From assembly GCF_014641715.1 (NCBI RefSeq), contig NZ_BMIG01000017.1, positions 1-64,000 on the forward strand: a stretch of DNA of 64,000 nt, given 5' to 3'. This DNA is from Polaromonas eurypsychrophila (GTDB lineage: Bacteria; Pseudomonadota; Gammaproteobacteria; Burkholderiales; Burkholderiaceae_C). The notes under the pieces are model-generated. The model had not been told where the DNA came from, did not search any database, and saw only the letters and a list, made by a program, of their open reading frames with translations. Made by a program: the position numbers and the translations under genes. Every line of letters begins with the position of its first letter. Position 1 is the first letter of the stretch. Positions 19,018 through 28,075 of this stretch are shown piece by piece.

Positions 19018-20880
19018 ATGTTTCTTCTCAAACGTTTTGAAAAGCTGCTGCACGCGTACCCCGACGCGGAGCCGGTGTTGCCTCCCAAAGGCTTTATCGC
19101 CTTCATCTGGGCCGCCTCAGCGGGCGCGCGCGGCTACCTCCTGCTGCTGGCCGGCCTGTCGGCAACCATGGCCATCTTCGACGCCCTGCTGTTCGCGATG
19201 CTGGGGCGCATCGTGGACTGGCTGGCCATCACCCCGCCTGCAGACTTCTGGCAGGCGCGGGGGCCCATGCTGATGCTGCTGTTTGTGATCGTGCTGGCCA
19301 GCGTGGTCGTGGTGGCGCTGCAGACAATCGTCAAGCACCAAACTCTGGCCATCAACTTTCCGATGCGCCTGCGCTGGAACTTCCACCGCCTGATGCTAGG
19401 CCAGAGCCTGTCCTTCTACCAGGACGAGTTTGCGGGGCGCCTGACCACCAAGGTCATGCAGACCGCGCTGGCCGTGCGCGACACGCTGTTCGTCATGGCC
19501 GACGTGCTGGTAACCATGGGCGCCTATGTGGTGACCATGACGCTGCTGGCCGGCTCCTTCGACATGAGGCTGGTGCTGCCCTTCATGGTCTGGTTGGCGC
19601 TCTACATGTTGTCGCTGGCTTACTTCGTTCCACGCCTGGGCAAGATCGGCAAGCAGCAGGCCGATGCCCGCTCGCTGATGACGGGCCGCATCACCGACGC
19701 CTACACCAACATCGCCACCGTCAAACTGTTCTCGCACACCCAGCGCGAAGCCGGTTTTGCACGCGCCGCCATGCTGGACTTCATGAAGACCGGGCACCGC
19801 CAGATGCGTCTGGTCAGCCTGTTCGAGATCGTCAACCATGCACTGAGCATGGGCCTGATCATCGGCATGGCCGGCACCTCGCTGTGGTTGTGGTCCGAGG
19901 GGTCGGTCGGCGCCGGCGCCGTAGCGGCGGCCACCGCGATGGCGCTTCGCCTGCAGGGCATGTCGCACTGGATCATGTGGGAGACCACCAGCCTGTTCGA
20001 AAGCGTGGGCACGGTGCAGGACGGCATCAACACGCTGTCGCGCGCGCGCACCATCGTCGATGCGCCGGATGCGCGCACGCTCGACGTGCCGCGCGGCGAG
20101 ATTCGTTTCGAGCAGGTGGACTTCAACTACAGCGCCAGCGGCCCGCGCGTGATCGCCGGCTTGACGCTGACGGTGCGGCCCGGTGAAAAAATCGGCCTGA
20201 TCGGCCGCTCCGGCGCCGGCAAGTCCACGCTGGTCAACCTGCTGCTGCGCTTTCATGACCTCAGCGGCGGCCGCATCCTGATCGATGGCCAGGACATCGC
20301 GACCGCCACGCAGGACAGCCTGCGCAGTCACATCGGCATGGTCACGCAGGACACCTCGCTGCTGCACCGCTCGGTGCGCGACAACATTGCCTACAGCCGG
20401 CCCGGCGCGACGGACGACGACATCCGGCAGGCAGCGGGCCGCGCCGAAGCCGACGCCTTCATCGCCCACCTGAGCGATCCGCACGGCCGCACCGGTTACG
20501 ACGCGCATGTGGGTGAGCGCGGGGTCAAGCTCTCGGGCGGGCAGCGCCAGCGCATCGCGATAGCGCGCGTGATGCTCAAGGACGCGCCCATCCTGCTGCT
20601 CGATGAAGCCACCAGTGCGCTCGACTCCGAAGTCGAGGTCGCCATCCAGGGCAGCCTGGACACGCTGATGCAGGGCAAAACCGTGATCGCGATTGCCCAC
20701 CGCCTCTCGACGATTGCCGCGATGGACCGCCTGATCGTGCTGGACCAGGGCCGTATCGTGGAAGAAGGCGACCACCGCAGCCTGCTGGCCAGCGGCGGCC
20801 TGTATGCACGGCTGTGGACCCACCAGAGCGGTGGATTTTTGAGTGACAACCTCAAGGAAGAACAGGCGCTCGAAGCATGA
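19018..20880 (+). CDS. ABC exporter with fused membrane and ATPase domains
   Basis: The 620-residue half-transporter has six predicted membrane helices in the first 330 residues. A nucleotide-binding domain follows with Walker A near 398 (GRSGAGKSTL), Q-loop (VTQDTSLL), signature LSGGQRQRIAIARV near 505, Walker B ILLLDEATSALD near 525 and the switch His in IAHRLST. It would work as a dimer to export a lipid, peptide or drug; the substrate is not evident. It sits between serB and a VOC gene, with ATGA overlap to the latter. Confidence 0.9.
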   Translation: MFLLKRFEKLLHAYPDAEPVLPPKGFIAFIWAASAGARGYLLLLAGLSATMAIFDALLFAMLGRIVDWLAITPPADFWQARGPMLMLLFVIVLASVVVVALQTIVKHQTLAINFPMRLRWNFHRLMLGQSLSFYQDEFAGRLTTKVMQTALAVRDTLFVMADVLVTMGAYVVTMTLLAGSFDMRLVLPFMVWLALYMLSLAYFVPRLGKIGKQQADARSLMTGRITDAYTNIATVKLFSHTQREAGFARAAMLDFMKTGHRQMRLVSLFEIVNHALSMGLIIGMAGTSLWLWSEGSVGAGAVAAATAMALRLQGMSHWIMWETTSLFESVGTVQDGINTLSRARTIVDAPDARTLDVPRGEIRFEQVDFNYSASGPRVIAGLTLTVRPGEKIGLIGRSGAGKSTLVNLLLRFHDLSGGRILIDGQDIATATQDSLRSHIGMVTQDTSLLHRSVRDNIAYSRPGATDDDIRQAAGRAEADAFIAHLSDPHGRTGYDAHVGERGVKLSGGQRQRIAIARVMLKDAPILLLDEATSALDSEVEVAIQGSLDTLMQGKTVIAIAHRLSTIAAMDRLIVLDQGRIVEEGDHRSLLASGGLYARLWTHQSGGFLSDNLKEEQALEA

Positions 20881-21245
20881 GTTTTGGAAAAACTACCCCT
20901 ATCCTGCGGATTTTTGACGAGCGCAAGGCCCGCGAGTTCTATGTCGACTTTCTGGGTTTCAAGGTGGACTGGGAGCACCGCTTCGAGCCCGGCCTGCCGC
21001 TGTACCTGCAGGTGTCCCGGGACGGCTGTGTGATACATCTGTCAGAGCACCACGGCGACGGCTGCCCCGGTGCGGCCCTGCGCATCGAGACCGACGAGCT
21101 GGCGGCCTTTCACCGTGAGTTGCTCGCCAAAGCCTACAGCCATGCGCGGCCCGGACTGCAGGAAACGCCCTGGGGCAGCACCGACATGTCGATCAGCGAC
21201 CCTTTCGGCAACCGCCTGACCTTCACCAACGCGATCAGCGTCTGA
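20877..21245 (+). CDS. VOC (glyoxalase/bleomycin resistance) family protein
   Basis: The 122-residue protein has the paired beta-alpha-beta-beta-beta modules of VOC proteins: [22 protein letters not shown] at the start and [12 protein letters not shown] near the end. Metal-ligand positions are not obvious. The small size and the [18 protein letters not shown] segment resemble bleomycin-resistance-type proteins that bind a toxin without catalysis. The ATG overlaps the ABC transporter stop (ATGA), so expression is linked. Confidence 0.85.
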   Translation: MSFGKTTPILRIFDERKAREFYVDFLGFKVDWEHRFEPGLPLYLQVSRDGCVIHLSEHHGDGCPGAALRIETDELAAFHRELLAKAYSHARPGLQETPWGSTDMSISDPFGNRLTFTNAISV

Positions 21246-21252
21246 AACGTAT

Positions 21253-24018
21253 TCAGGATGTGCCGGCGCACGGCAGCCGGACCGTAAAACACGTCCCTGA
21301 ACCGGCGCTGCTGCTGACTGAAATGCTGCCGCCGTGCACGTCCACCGCGTTCTTGGCAATGGCCAGGCCCAGACCGGTGCCCGGAATGCTGCCCACGTTG
21401 CTGGCACGGTGAAAGGACTCGAACAGGTGAGCGAGTTCGCCCTCGGGGATGCCGATACCCTGATCCGACACCTCGAACACCACGCTTTGCGAATCGATAA
21501 ACACCCGGAACAACACCCTGCCGCCCAGCGGTGAATATTTGACGGCGTTGGACAGCAGGTTACTGACGATGTGCCTGAGCAGATTTTCATCGTACAGGCC
21601 AGGCTCTGCACCGGCCGCATAGTCCAGCGCAAGCTCACACAGGCTGCCGCCCTGCTGCAGGCGCGCCTCCTCCAGCAATTGGTGGCACAGCGCCTTCAAG
21701 TCGAGCAGGCGCGGCTCAAACTCCAGCATTTTCGCCTCGGCCTTGCCGATCAGCAGCACCCGGTCAAGCATGCGTATCATGCGCTGCACGCTGGCGGCAA
21801 TCGTGTCGAGTGTGTCGGATTTTTCCTGTGCCGGCAGCCGCTCGCCGTAATGTTTGAGAATTTCCCCGGACGACAGGATGGTGGCCAGCGGCGTGCGGAA
21901 CTCGTGGCTGGTCATGGCGACGAAGCGGCTGCGCAACGCGTTCAGCTCCTTTTGCTGCTGAAGCGCCTCGCGCGTGTCTTCTTCGGATTTTTTGCGCTCG
22001 GTGATGTCCAGAAAGGTCCAGATCACGCCCGACTCCGGCTCATGCGAGCGCAGGCAGTTGCCGCCCATCTGGACCCAGAACAGCTCGCCACTGCGCCGCC
22101 GCAGTTGCAGCTCGCAGGCGTAGGTGCCCGACTGGAGCAAGGCCTGCCGGGCCACCTGACCGAAAACCTCCCAGGCTGTACTGTCGGTGTGCAGGCGTTC
22201 GGACGAGCGACCTATCAGTTCATCGCGCGGGTAGCCCACCATCTCGGCGAACTTGTCGTTGACCCATTCATGCTTGCGCGCCACCGACAACACGATGCCG
22301 ACCAGTGCGCTGTTGAGAATCGCCTCACGCTCCGACGAGGTGCGCAGCAGCTCGGCCTCCAGCTCTTTGCGCCGCGTGATGTCCATCATCACCCAGACCG
22401 TGCCCTGCGTGAGGTCACGCGGGCTGACCGCCTTGCCCGACAGCGAGATCCAGATCCGCGTGCCGTCGTACTGGCGCACCTGAATCTCGGTCTGGTAGGC
22501 CCGTCCTTCGCGGATGCAGTCCGCGACCTCGCCGCCCACACGCAGGTACTCCTGGCGTGACAGATAAAACGGCTCCATGGAGGTGAGGCTCTGCTCACCG
22601 GCGCCAAAGATTTCCAGCATGGCCTGGTTAGCCCAGCGAAAGCGCCCATCGGGCGTCAGGAAAGCGATACCGACGATGGAGTTTTCGAGAATGGTTTCAC
22701 GTTCCTGCAGCACCGTGCGGTAACGCTCCTGTGACTGGCTCAGCGCCTGGACCATCGCGTGGTCGGCCAGGCTGGCAGCTTGGGCCTCCTCTTTTTCAGC
22801 CCGCTCCACATTGATGCGGTCGGCCAGCGCAAACGACAGCAACACCATCTCCAGCGCCGAACCAATCAGCAGGGCGTTGGCGGTCAGAATGTTGGACGGC
22901 AACACGCCGGTGTTGTGCAACACCAGCGTGACCACGCCCAGCAGCAGCACCGCCCAGGCCGTCAGAAAATAACGCGCGCCAGGGTGTCTGGCGTGCACAC
23001 TGAGCAGGCCCGCCACCACCAGCGTGGTCACGCTGATCACCGCCAGCACAGTCACCATCCAGGAAGACACCGTATACGGCAGCAGCAGCGCAGCCAGCAA
23101 GGCCAGCAGCCAGCCGCCCACCAGGACCAGCATCAAGCGGTCCATGCGTGGCATGCGGGCAGCGCTGGCCAAAAAATTTCGCGCAAACAGCAAGCCGAAG
23201 GCTGCAGCAACGGCCATGCCCACCGGTGGTGAAACGCTGTTCCACCAGACCTGACCAGGCCACAAAAACTGGGCCCCCAGCCCCGTTAGCGCTGCCTGAA
23301 CGACGGCCATGCCGCCTACAAACGCCACATAAATCAGGTAGGCACGGTCCCGCACGGATCCGTAGAGCAACAGGTTGTACAGAAACAGCCCGATCAGCAA
23401 GCCAAAGTACAGGCTCAGCAATGAATATTCGGACTGGTCGTGCCGCCACAGCGCTTGCGCCTGCCACAGACGCGCAGGGGCCGACAGCGTGCCTTGCGAC
23501 TGCACGCGCAGATACAGCGTGGTGTCACGGTCCCGCTGCAAGGCCACTGGCAACACATGGTTGCGGTGAGGCACCACCCGGGTGGCGAACGGCAACAAGT
23601 CGCCGCCGCGCTGGTGCGCAAAACCGCCTTGAGGCTGGGAGACATACACGTCCAGCTGATCGAGCGCCGGGTAAGCCACTTCCAGCAACCAGTGTTCTGG
23701 CGCGCCGGCCTGAGCCCGCAACGAGACGCGCAGCCAGAAGGCTGAGGGCGTCAATCCGAAGTTGGTGGTGGAGCCGTTTTGCGCGACGGTCATGAAGCGC
23801 GCCTGTTGCGTCGGCTCCAGCACCTGATCCAGCGTCAGCACGGCAGTGCGGTCTTCCAGCACCGTGAAAGCGCGGGACAGCGGGTAGCTGCCCTCGCCGC
23901 CGAGGACCAGCGCTTCACCCTCGGCGCGCAGTGTCTGCGGCGCCAGCACTAGCAACATCAGCCCGAGCCCGCAGCAGCGCAAGCGGGCAGCGAAAGAAAG
24001 GCGCGTGTGTGTCGGCAT
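21253..24018 (-). CDS. 7TM-DISM sensor histidine kinase with two PAS domains
   Basis: The 921-residue protein has a signal peptide ([20 protein letters not shown]), an extracytoplasmic DISM-type beta domain (about 30-180), seven membrane helices (about 190-400), two PAS/PAC modules ([11 protein letters not shown] and [13 protein letters not shown]), a HisKA domain with phospho-His near 703 ([15 protein letters not shown]) and a HATPase ([29 protein letters not shown]). DISM sensors bind small ligands such as carbohydrates. Start is ATG 24018; a GTG 13 codons earlier is possible. It reads toward the VOC gene (convergent) and shares direction with the response regulator upstream, its probable partner. 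Confidence 0.88.
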   Translation of the reverse strand: MPTHTRLSFAARLRCCGLGLMLLVLAPQTLRAEGEALVLGGEGSYPLSRAFTVLEDRTAVLTLDQVLEPTQQARFMTVAQNGSTTNFGLTPSAFWLRVSLRAQAGAPEHWLLEVAYPALDQLDVYVSQPQGGFAHQRGGDLLPFATRVVPHRNHVLPVALQRDRDTTLYLRVQSQGTLSAPARLWQAQALWRHDQSEYSLLSLYFGLLIGLFLYNLLLYGSVRDRAYLIYVAFVGGMAVVQAALTGLGAQFLWPGQVWWNSVSPPVGMAVAAAFGLLFARNFLASAARMPRMDRLMLVLVGGWLLALLAALLLPYTVSSWMVTVLAVISVTTLVVAGLLSVHARHPGARYFLTAWAVLLLGVVTLVLHNTGVLPSNILTANALLIGSALEMVLLSFALADRINVERAEKEEAQAASLADHAMVQALSQSQERYRTVLQERETILENSIVGIAFLTPDGRFRWANQAMLEIFGAGEQSLTSMEPFYLSRQEYLRVGGEVADCIREGRAYQTEIQVRQYDGTRIWISLSGKAVSPRDLTQGTVWVMMDITRRKELEAELLRTSSEREAILNSALVGIVLSVARKHEWVNDKFAEMVGYPRDELIGRSSERLHTDSTAWEVFGQVARQALLQSGTYACELQLRRRSGELFWVQMGGNCLRSHEPESGVIWTFLDITERKKSEEDTREALQQQKELNALRSRFVAMTSHEFRTPLATILSSGEILKHYGERLPAQEKSDTLDTIAASVQRMIRMLDRVLLIGKAEAKMLEFEPRLLDLKALCHQLLEEARLQQGGSLCELALDYAAGAEPGLYDENLLRHIVSNLLSNAVKYSPLGGRVLFRVFIDSQSVVFEVSDQGIGIPEGELAHLFESFHRASNVGSIPGTGLGLAIAKNAVDVHGGSISVSSSAGSGTCFTVRLPCAGTS

Positions 24019-24129
24019 GTGCGTGGCGTCAGGCCCGTTTTTGGGACCATTATCCACGCTGTGACGCGCGCAGCGGGCCGTGGGCCGGCTGGGACCGCAC
24101 GCGGACAGACAGGCGCCTACGCCTTCAGA

Positions 24130-24191
24130 ACGCTATGTTTTCAGTAGCTTCTGACGCTTGCTGCACATGGGCTGGAACCACTTTTCTCATC
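24130..24191 (-). repeat. Copy of the ~60-bp dispersed repeat
   Basis: The plus strand reads CGCTATGTTTTCAGTAGCTT, a variable middle and GCACATGGGCTGGAACCAC, in reverse orientation. It lies between the sensor kinase start and the end of the response regulator gene. Confidence 0.65.
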
Positions 24192-24218
24192 AATTTCCGA
24201 ATCAGGTCGGTCAGCGAC

Positions 24219-24614
24219 TCAGGTTTGCGGCGTCGGCTGGTTTTTGGTGGTCTCTTCAACGCAGTAGGCGAAAAACTCGTCGAGTTCGTTGGACTTGTCG
24301 AACACGGCGTCGGCGCCAAGGGCCAAGCTGCGTTCGCGGATGGCGGCGGTTGCGTAGTTGGTCAGCACCACCACTTTTTGGTGGGGCTCACGCTGGCGGC
24401 AACCCGCCAGCACACCCATGCCACTGCCTTCCTGGAGAAACATGTCCACAACCGCCAGTTGCCAGTGGCCGTCGTTCACCGACAGCCAGCGCGTGGCTTC
24501 GACCTCGGTCGCAGCGTGACCAACCACCTTGACCATGGCGATTTCCGTCAGCGTCTCGATCAGGTTGTCAAGAATCATCTGATTGTCTTCGACAAGGTAA
24601 GTGATAAGTGCCAT
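24219..24614 (-). CDS. Single-domain response regulator
   Basis: The 131-residue protein is a receiver domain only: acidic pair ED at 9-10, phospho-acceptor Asp at 57 (LAVVDMFLQEG), Thr in VVVLTNYA near 84 and Lys near 107 (VFDKSNELDEFF). It has no output domain. It is encoded just upstream of, and in the same direction as, the DISM sensor kinase and probably receives phosphate from it. The C-terminal FFAYCVEE segment resembles NarL-type receivers that have lost their helix-turn-helix domain. Confidence 0.85.
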   Translation of the reverse strand: MALITYLVEDNQMILDNLIETLTEIAMVKVVGHAATEVEATRWLSVNDGHWQLAVVDMFLQEGSGMGVLAGCRQREPHQKVVVLTNYATAAIRERSLALGADAVFDKSNELDEFFAYCVEETTKNQPTPQT

Positions 24615-24666
24615 GAAGAATCCAATCTTTTTAAATACATATCGCCCACCGAATTGCCTGGCTTTT

Positions 24667-24870
24667 CTAATTGAGGAGCGCCGCGCACTGTCTGAGATGG
24701 GCCGCCTTTAATCTCGCATGGGCTGCATCCAGCGCCTCGAACGCCGCGTTAATCGCCGCGGGGTTGCGCACCGGTGCGCGCAGCAGCATGTCGTAGGTGG
24801 CGCGCAGAAGGTCGTAGTCAGCCAGCGCGACCGTGGGTCGCAGGGTGGATGTGATGACGTGTGCCTGCAT
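24667..24870 (-). CDS. Small protein A of a small-protein cluster
   Basis: The 67-residue protein starts at ATG 24870, which has GGGAGA six bases before it. Its core (ALADYDLLRATYDMLLRA, then AAINAAFEALDAAHARLKAA) is clearly similar to the 65-residue product at 25035, with the same LADYD start and DxAHxRxK end, so the two are paralogues. Both look like short two-helix proteins. No function is known to me. It ends the four-gene minus-strand cluster that begins at 25626. Confidence 0.72.
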   Translation of the reverse strand: MQAHVITSTLRPTVALADYDLLRATYDMLLRAPVRNPAAINAAFEALDAAHARLKAAHLRQCAALLN

Positions 24871-25034
24871 GTGCGTCTCCCGGTGAATCTCTTGAAGAGT
24901 GGGCTTTGCGCCACCCAACATGTTTTGATTTTGCGGACACTCGGTGGCTGGCGACATAGGCCAACTCGAGCGTTGCGTGTGGGAGATCGCCTCTAGGCGT
25001 CTGAAAAACCTGCCAGTGGGCCCGGCAAAACCGT

Positions 25035-25232
25035 TTACAAAGGCCGCAAATGCGTCGGGGCGTCGGGATCACCCATGGCCTGCTTGAAGCGGATATGCGC
25101 TTCGTCCATGGCCACCATCGCCGCGCTGACGGCTTTGTCATCGGGTGGGGCCATGCTTAAAAACCGCATGTAGTCCGCGCGCGCCTCGTCATAGTCAGCC
25201 AGCGCTTGTTGAGCATCGATGTTGGCGGGCAT
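25035..25232 (-). CDS. Small protein B, paralogue of the 24667 product
   Basis: The 65-residue protein (ATG 25232) has the core QQALADYDEARADYMRFLSM and VSAAMVAMDEAHIRFKQAMG. This aligns over about 45 residues with the product at 24667 without gaps around LADYD and the DEAH/DAAH-x-R block. The predicted fold is a helical hairpin. It lies 10 bp downstream of the 56-residue frame at 25243 and 164 bp upstream of its paralogue. Confidence 0.72.
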   Translation of the reverse strand: MPANIDAQQALADYDEARADYMRFLSMAPPDDKAVSAAMVAMDEAHIRFKQAMGDPDAPTHLRPL

Positions 25233-25242
25233 GTCAACAGGG

Positions 25243-25413
25243 CTAAAGCGCCGGTTGAACCATGCCAGGATCTTCGGGATGCGCCAAAGGCGGTACCGGG
25301 CCCAGATCAGGCTCTACCGGCAAATCAGCCGGGTTGTGAGGCGGTTTGCCACCAGGTGGGGCAGACGGACGGTCGCCGGGCTCGGGGAAGTCGGTGGGCA
25401 TGGCGGAGCTCAT
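25243..25413 (-). CDS. Proline-rich 56-aa small protein
   Basis: The frame runs from ATG 25413 to TAG at 25243 and encodes 56 residues with the pattern PTDFPEPGDRPSAPPGGKPP followed by NPADLPVEPDLGPVPP. A similar Pro/Asp-rich small protein (PPGG-NP-DLPVEPD-GPVP) is familiar to me from other proteobacteria, without known function. An internal ATG at codon 5 could also be the start. It begins 3 nt after the stop of the 25417 gene and ends 10 nt before the next start, as in an operon. Confidence 0.65.
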   Translation of the reverse strand: MSSAMPTDFPEPGDRPSAPPGGKPPHNPADLPVEPDLGPVPPLAHPEDPGMVQPAL

Positions 25414-25416
25414 GAC

Positions 25417-25626
25417 TCAGATCACCGCAATCAAGGCCTGGGTCGGCAGGTCGGCAGCCACCAGCGCAGCGGCCGCAGCCACGCTGAAAGATACCGCAGA
25501 GGCATAGGCCGTCACCGCAGGCAGCCATTGACGAAGACGCCGCTGTAACGAATGCTGCGAAGACGGAGACAGCGCGCCGTGACAAGCTGCAGGAAAATTA
25601 CCGGGATGGGTGGCGGGAGTGGTCAT
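25417..25626 (-). CDS. Small membrane protein of the small-protein cluster
   Basis: The 69-residue protein (ATG 25626, AGAGG eight bases upstream) has a hydrophilic Ser/His-rich first half and a hydrophobic helix near 40-65 (VTAYASAVSFSVAAAAALVA), probably one membrane span. I do not recognise the family. It is the first gene of the minus-strand set 25626-24667 and lies just downstream of a 17-bp palindrome. Confidence 0.55.
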   Translation of the reverse strand: MTTPATHPGNFPAACHGALSPSSQHSLQRRLRQWLPAVTAYASAVSFSVAAAAALVAADLPTQALIAVI

Positions 25627-25655
25627 GAAAGAGGCCTCTGTAGATGATTTCATCA

Positions 25656-25672
25656 TGACTTGCCACAAGTCA
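25656..25672. promoter_or_regulatory. 17-bp perfect palindrome upstream of the small-protein cluster
   Basis: TGACTTG-CCA-CAAGTCA is a perfect inverted repeat with 7-bp arms. It lies 30 bp upstream of the first start codon of the small-protein cluster, in the position of an operator or core promoter. It is not the TTGAT-N4-ATCAA pattern of FNR/Anr. Confidence 0.5.
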
Positions 25673-25719
25673 AACGGCCATAGGCCGAGGCCAGTTGCCG
25701 ATGTCGGCGGTAGCCGACA

Positions 25720-25781
25720 AGCGCTCTGTTTTCAGGAGCAGGCAGCGCTCTCTGGGCATGGGCTGGAGGCCTATTTGACGC
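25720..25781 (-). repeat. Copy of the ~60-bp dispersed repeat
   Basis: The plus strand reads CGCTCTGTTTTCAGGAGCAG, a middle part and GGGCATGGGCTGGAGGCCTATTTGA, in reverse orientation. It lies between the end of pssA and the promoter of the small-protein cluster. Confidence 0.7.
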
Positions 25782-25829
25782 TCAGATCGAAACCAGGTCG
25801 CGCTGACCCTTGTTGGCCAGCGCTGCGCG

Positions 25830-26453
25830 TTAAAACTTGGGGATACGCAAAGTTTTGCTGAGCATCAGTGTGCCCGACAGCACAAACAACAAGGCCAGGG
25901 GATGCAGCATCCACGGCCCCAGTTGCCACACGCCGCCACACAGCTGCTCGCCGAGACGGTCCTGCCAGGCGGCAAAGGCCAGCACCGCCGTCAGCAACAC
26001 ACTGGTAGGGATGGGCGTGCCCTCGAAGTAAGCCACTTTGGCATTGCCCTGAGACAGCGTCTCGGCGGTGACGTTGTAACGCGCCAGCCGGCTGACGCCG
26101 CAGCAGACAAAATAAATCAGCGCGATCCAGTCCCATCCGCCGCGCATGCCGGCCGCAAAGGCCAGCGCTGCCGGCGCCATGCCAAAGGAGATGATGTCCG
26201 CCAGCGAGTCAAGCTCGCGCCCGAGCGCGGAATGCTGGTTGCGCCAGCGTGCCACGCGGCCGTCGAGCACGTCAAAAATAAAGGCAGCGGGTGCCATGAA
26301 GGCCGCAGCATAGAAGAAGAGCTTCGACCCTTCCACGGCATATAGCATGGCCAGAAAAACGCCTGCAACGCCGCAGGCGGCGTTGCACAGGGTCAGAAAG
26401 TCCGCCAGGTGAAAACCCCGGAGCATTGAAAAATGTTTAGGCTGTTCTTTCAC
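25830..26453 (-). CDS. pssA: CDP-diacylglycerol-serine O-phosphatidyltransferase
   Basis: The 207-residue integral membrane protein has the CDP-alcohol phosphatidyltransferase motif (DVLDGRVARWRNQHSALGRE followed by LDSLAD, near 62-87) in the D-G-x2-A-R-x8-G-x3-D-x3-D pattern, and about six to seven hydrophobic helices. It makes phosphatidylserine, the precursor of phosphatidylethanolamine. The start is taken as GTG 26453; an ATG nine codons further in (26426) is also possible. Confidence 0.88.
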   Translation of the reverse strand: MKEQPKHFSMLRGFHLADFLTLCNAACGVAGVFLAMLYAVEGSKLFFYAAAFMAPAAFIFDVLDGRVARWRNQHSALGRELDSLADIISFGMAPAALAFAAGMRGGWDWIALIYFVCCGVSRLARYNVTAETLSQGNAKVAYFEGTPIPTSVLLTAVLAFAAWQDRLGEQLCGGVWQLGPWMLHPLALLFVLSGTLMLSKTLRIPKF

Positions 26454-26500
26454 AGGTACGGGTTTGCTCAGGCTGCTTGACGGGACTCGGTCGAGGTCGA

Positions 26501-26980
26501 TTATTTCGCTGGCGCGGGCAGGATCAGCACTGGGGCATTGGTCTTGGGCTCAATGCGCACCGACGTGGCACCCGCCGGGACCACCACCGTCTCGACCTCG
26601 CGAATCACACCGCCACCGGCCACACTGCCTTGCGTGTTGCCATATCCCATGACACGCGCCTCACAGGCGGTGCGGTCTTCGCCGGTCAACACTTCACAGC
26701 GCTGGCGGGCATTGGCTTCAAACTGTGAGCCGCTGTTGTCGAGCCTGCCACTGCGTTTTTCAGCAGCGGCGTTGTTGGTTTCGCGCAGGCAGGTGGCCTG
26801 GTCCTGTTGGGTACGCCCCGTCATGCAGGCCTCACGCTCCTTTTGGGTACTGCCAGATGCGTCGATTCCGGTGGTGCCGGTGGCGGTAATCGGCACCTGC
26901 GCCACCGCTACGCCTGAAACCATCAACAGGGACAGACCCATGCCAGCAAGTACGCGGGGGAATTTTGAAAATGTGTTCAT
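26501..26980 (-). CDS. Exported Cys-containing hypothetical protein
   Basis: The 159-residue protein begins with a signal peptide (MNTFSKFPRVLAGMGLSLLM then VSGVAVAQ). The mature part has four cysteines in the pattern ACMTG...ATCLRE...QRCEVL...TACEAR, suggesting two disulfides, and an Ala/Gly-rich tail ending in APVLILPAPAK. ATG 26980 is preceded by AAGGAG at ideal spacing. I know of no function; such proteins are found as conserved hypotheticals in related genera. Confidence 0.7.
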   Translation of the reverse strand: MNTFSKFPRVLAGMGLSLLMVSGVAVAQVPITATGTTGIDASGSTQKEREACMTGRTQQDQATCLRETNNAAAEKRSGRLDNSGSQFEANARQRCEVLTGEDRTACEARVMGYGNTQGSVAGGGVIREVETVVVPAGATSVRIEPKTNAPVLILPAPAK

Positions 26981-27135
26981 GCTCAAGCTCCTTGGACATT
27001 TAAAGATGCTTGAGTCTAGAAAGGCAGAGGCAGCGGGCATTGAGGGAATTCATCGCCGCTGCGGGGGTTCAGGCACCCGACCCTCTGTAGGACAGGTCTT
27101 TCACCAACGCGAGACCGGTGCAGTACCGGAAAGCT

Positions 27136-27930
27136 TCAGGATAGTTTGGCGGGCCGGCTGTCGCCGGGCATGGTGAAGGAGTCGTCCCACTTGACGGCAA
27201 ACCGGTCCGGCTTTTCCCGCGTCATGAAGGAGCCGGTGCCATCCGGGTTGAAGCCTGCGCCCTGGCTTGTCCCTCGCGTCTCGGTCGCGGCGGCCTGCTT
27301 GTCTTTAAGCTCTTTCATGGCTGCAGCTTTGGTGGCACGGACTTTTTCACTGGTGAACTCGTCAAGCGCCGCGTGAAAGCTGCTGTCGCCGCCTCGGGTT
27401 TCTTCATGATCACGTTCGATGATCTCGGCCTCGTCAAGGAAGGCTGTGCGCATGGCGCTGCCGGATGGCAAGCTGTTGCTGCGCACCGTGGTGTAGCCAA
27501 TGCCGCATTCCAGCAGCAGGCCTTCCTTCATGTCACGCTGGGCCTTGGTCAGGCCGCGTTTTCCCGGCACATCCACGCAGCCCACCACCTTGCCGTCCAG
27601 CGTGCTGACCACAAAAGTGCAATAGACGCCTTCGAGCAGTTCGTGCCAGTGCTGGTCCTTGTTTTCGGGCCGGTCCTTGGTGCTTGGAATGGTAAAGCGC
27701 ATCACTGCCACCTTGACCATCACGGCGTGTTCGGGAAAAGCCGCGCGCAGCCACTTCCACACATCCAGCTCTTCGCTGGTCACCAGTCCCCTGGCGTTGA
27801 GCAGCCAGCGCGAGGGCAGGCGAAGTTTTTCGGTGCGATGGCGCTGCGCCCAGGCCCTGTGTGCCAGGCCACCCAGCGCCGCCCCAACCACACCGCCCAG
27901 CCCGATCATCAGCCATGTCAATGTGTTCAC
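27136..27930 (-). CDS. Membrane-anchored DUF2726 protein
   Basis: The 264-residue protein starts with one membrane helix (LTWLMIGLGGVVGAALGGLA). A DUF2726-type domain follows (about 35-160: VTSEELDVWKWLRAAFPEH, KVAVMRFTIP, TFVVSTLDGKVVGCVDVPG), and then a charged tail. The DUF2726 fold is related to restriction-endonuclease-like or topoisomerase-associated domains in some descriptions; the role is unknown. I chose GTG 27930, which follows GAGGAG by eight bases; a TTG at 27957 is the limit of the frame. Confidence 0.7.
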   Translation of the reverse strand: MNTLTWLMIGLGGVVGAALGGLAHRAWAQRHRTEKLRLPSRWLLNARGLVTSEELDVWKWLRAAFPEHAVMVKVAVMRFTIPSTKDRPENKDQHWHELLEGVYCTFVVSTLDGKVVGCVDVPGKRGLTKAQRDMKEGLLLECGIGYTTVRSNSLPSGSAMRTAFLDEAEIIERDHEETRGGDSSFHAALDEFTSEKVRATKAAAMKELKDKQAAATETRGTSQGAGFNPDGTGSFMTREKPDRFAVKWDDSFTMPGDSRPAKLS

Positions 27931-28075
27931 AGTATCTTCTCCTCGGCTCAGTAACAACCTGCATCAGCTTAAATCACAAAGCCGCAGCGCGGCAGAAAAT
28001 GATGTGTGTGTGCGTTAACAAAGATGCCATACCGCAACACGGCCCCTTCAGCACGGAGCAGGCTCGGGACAATAA

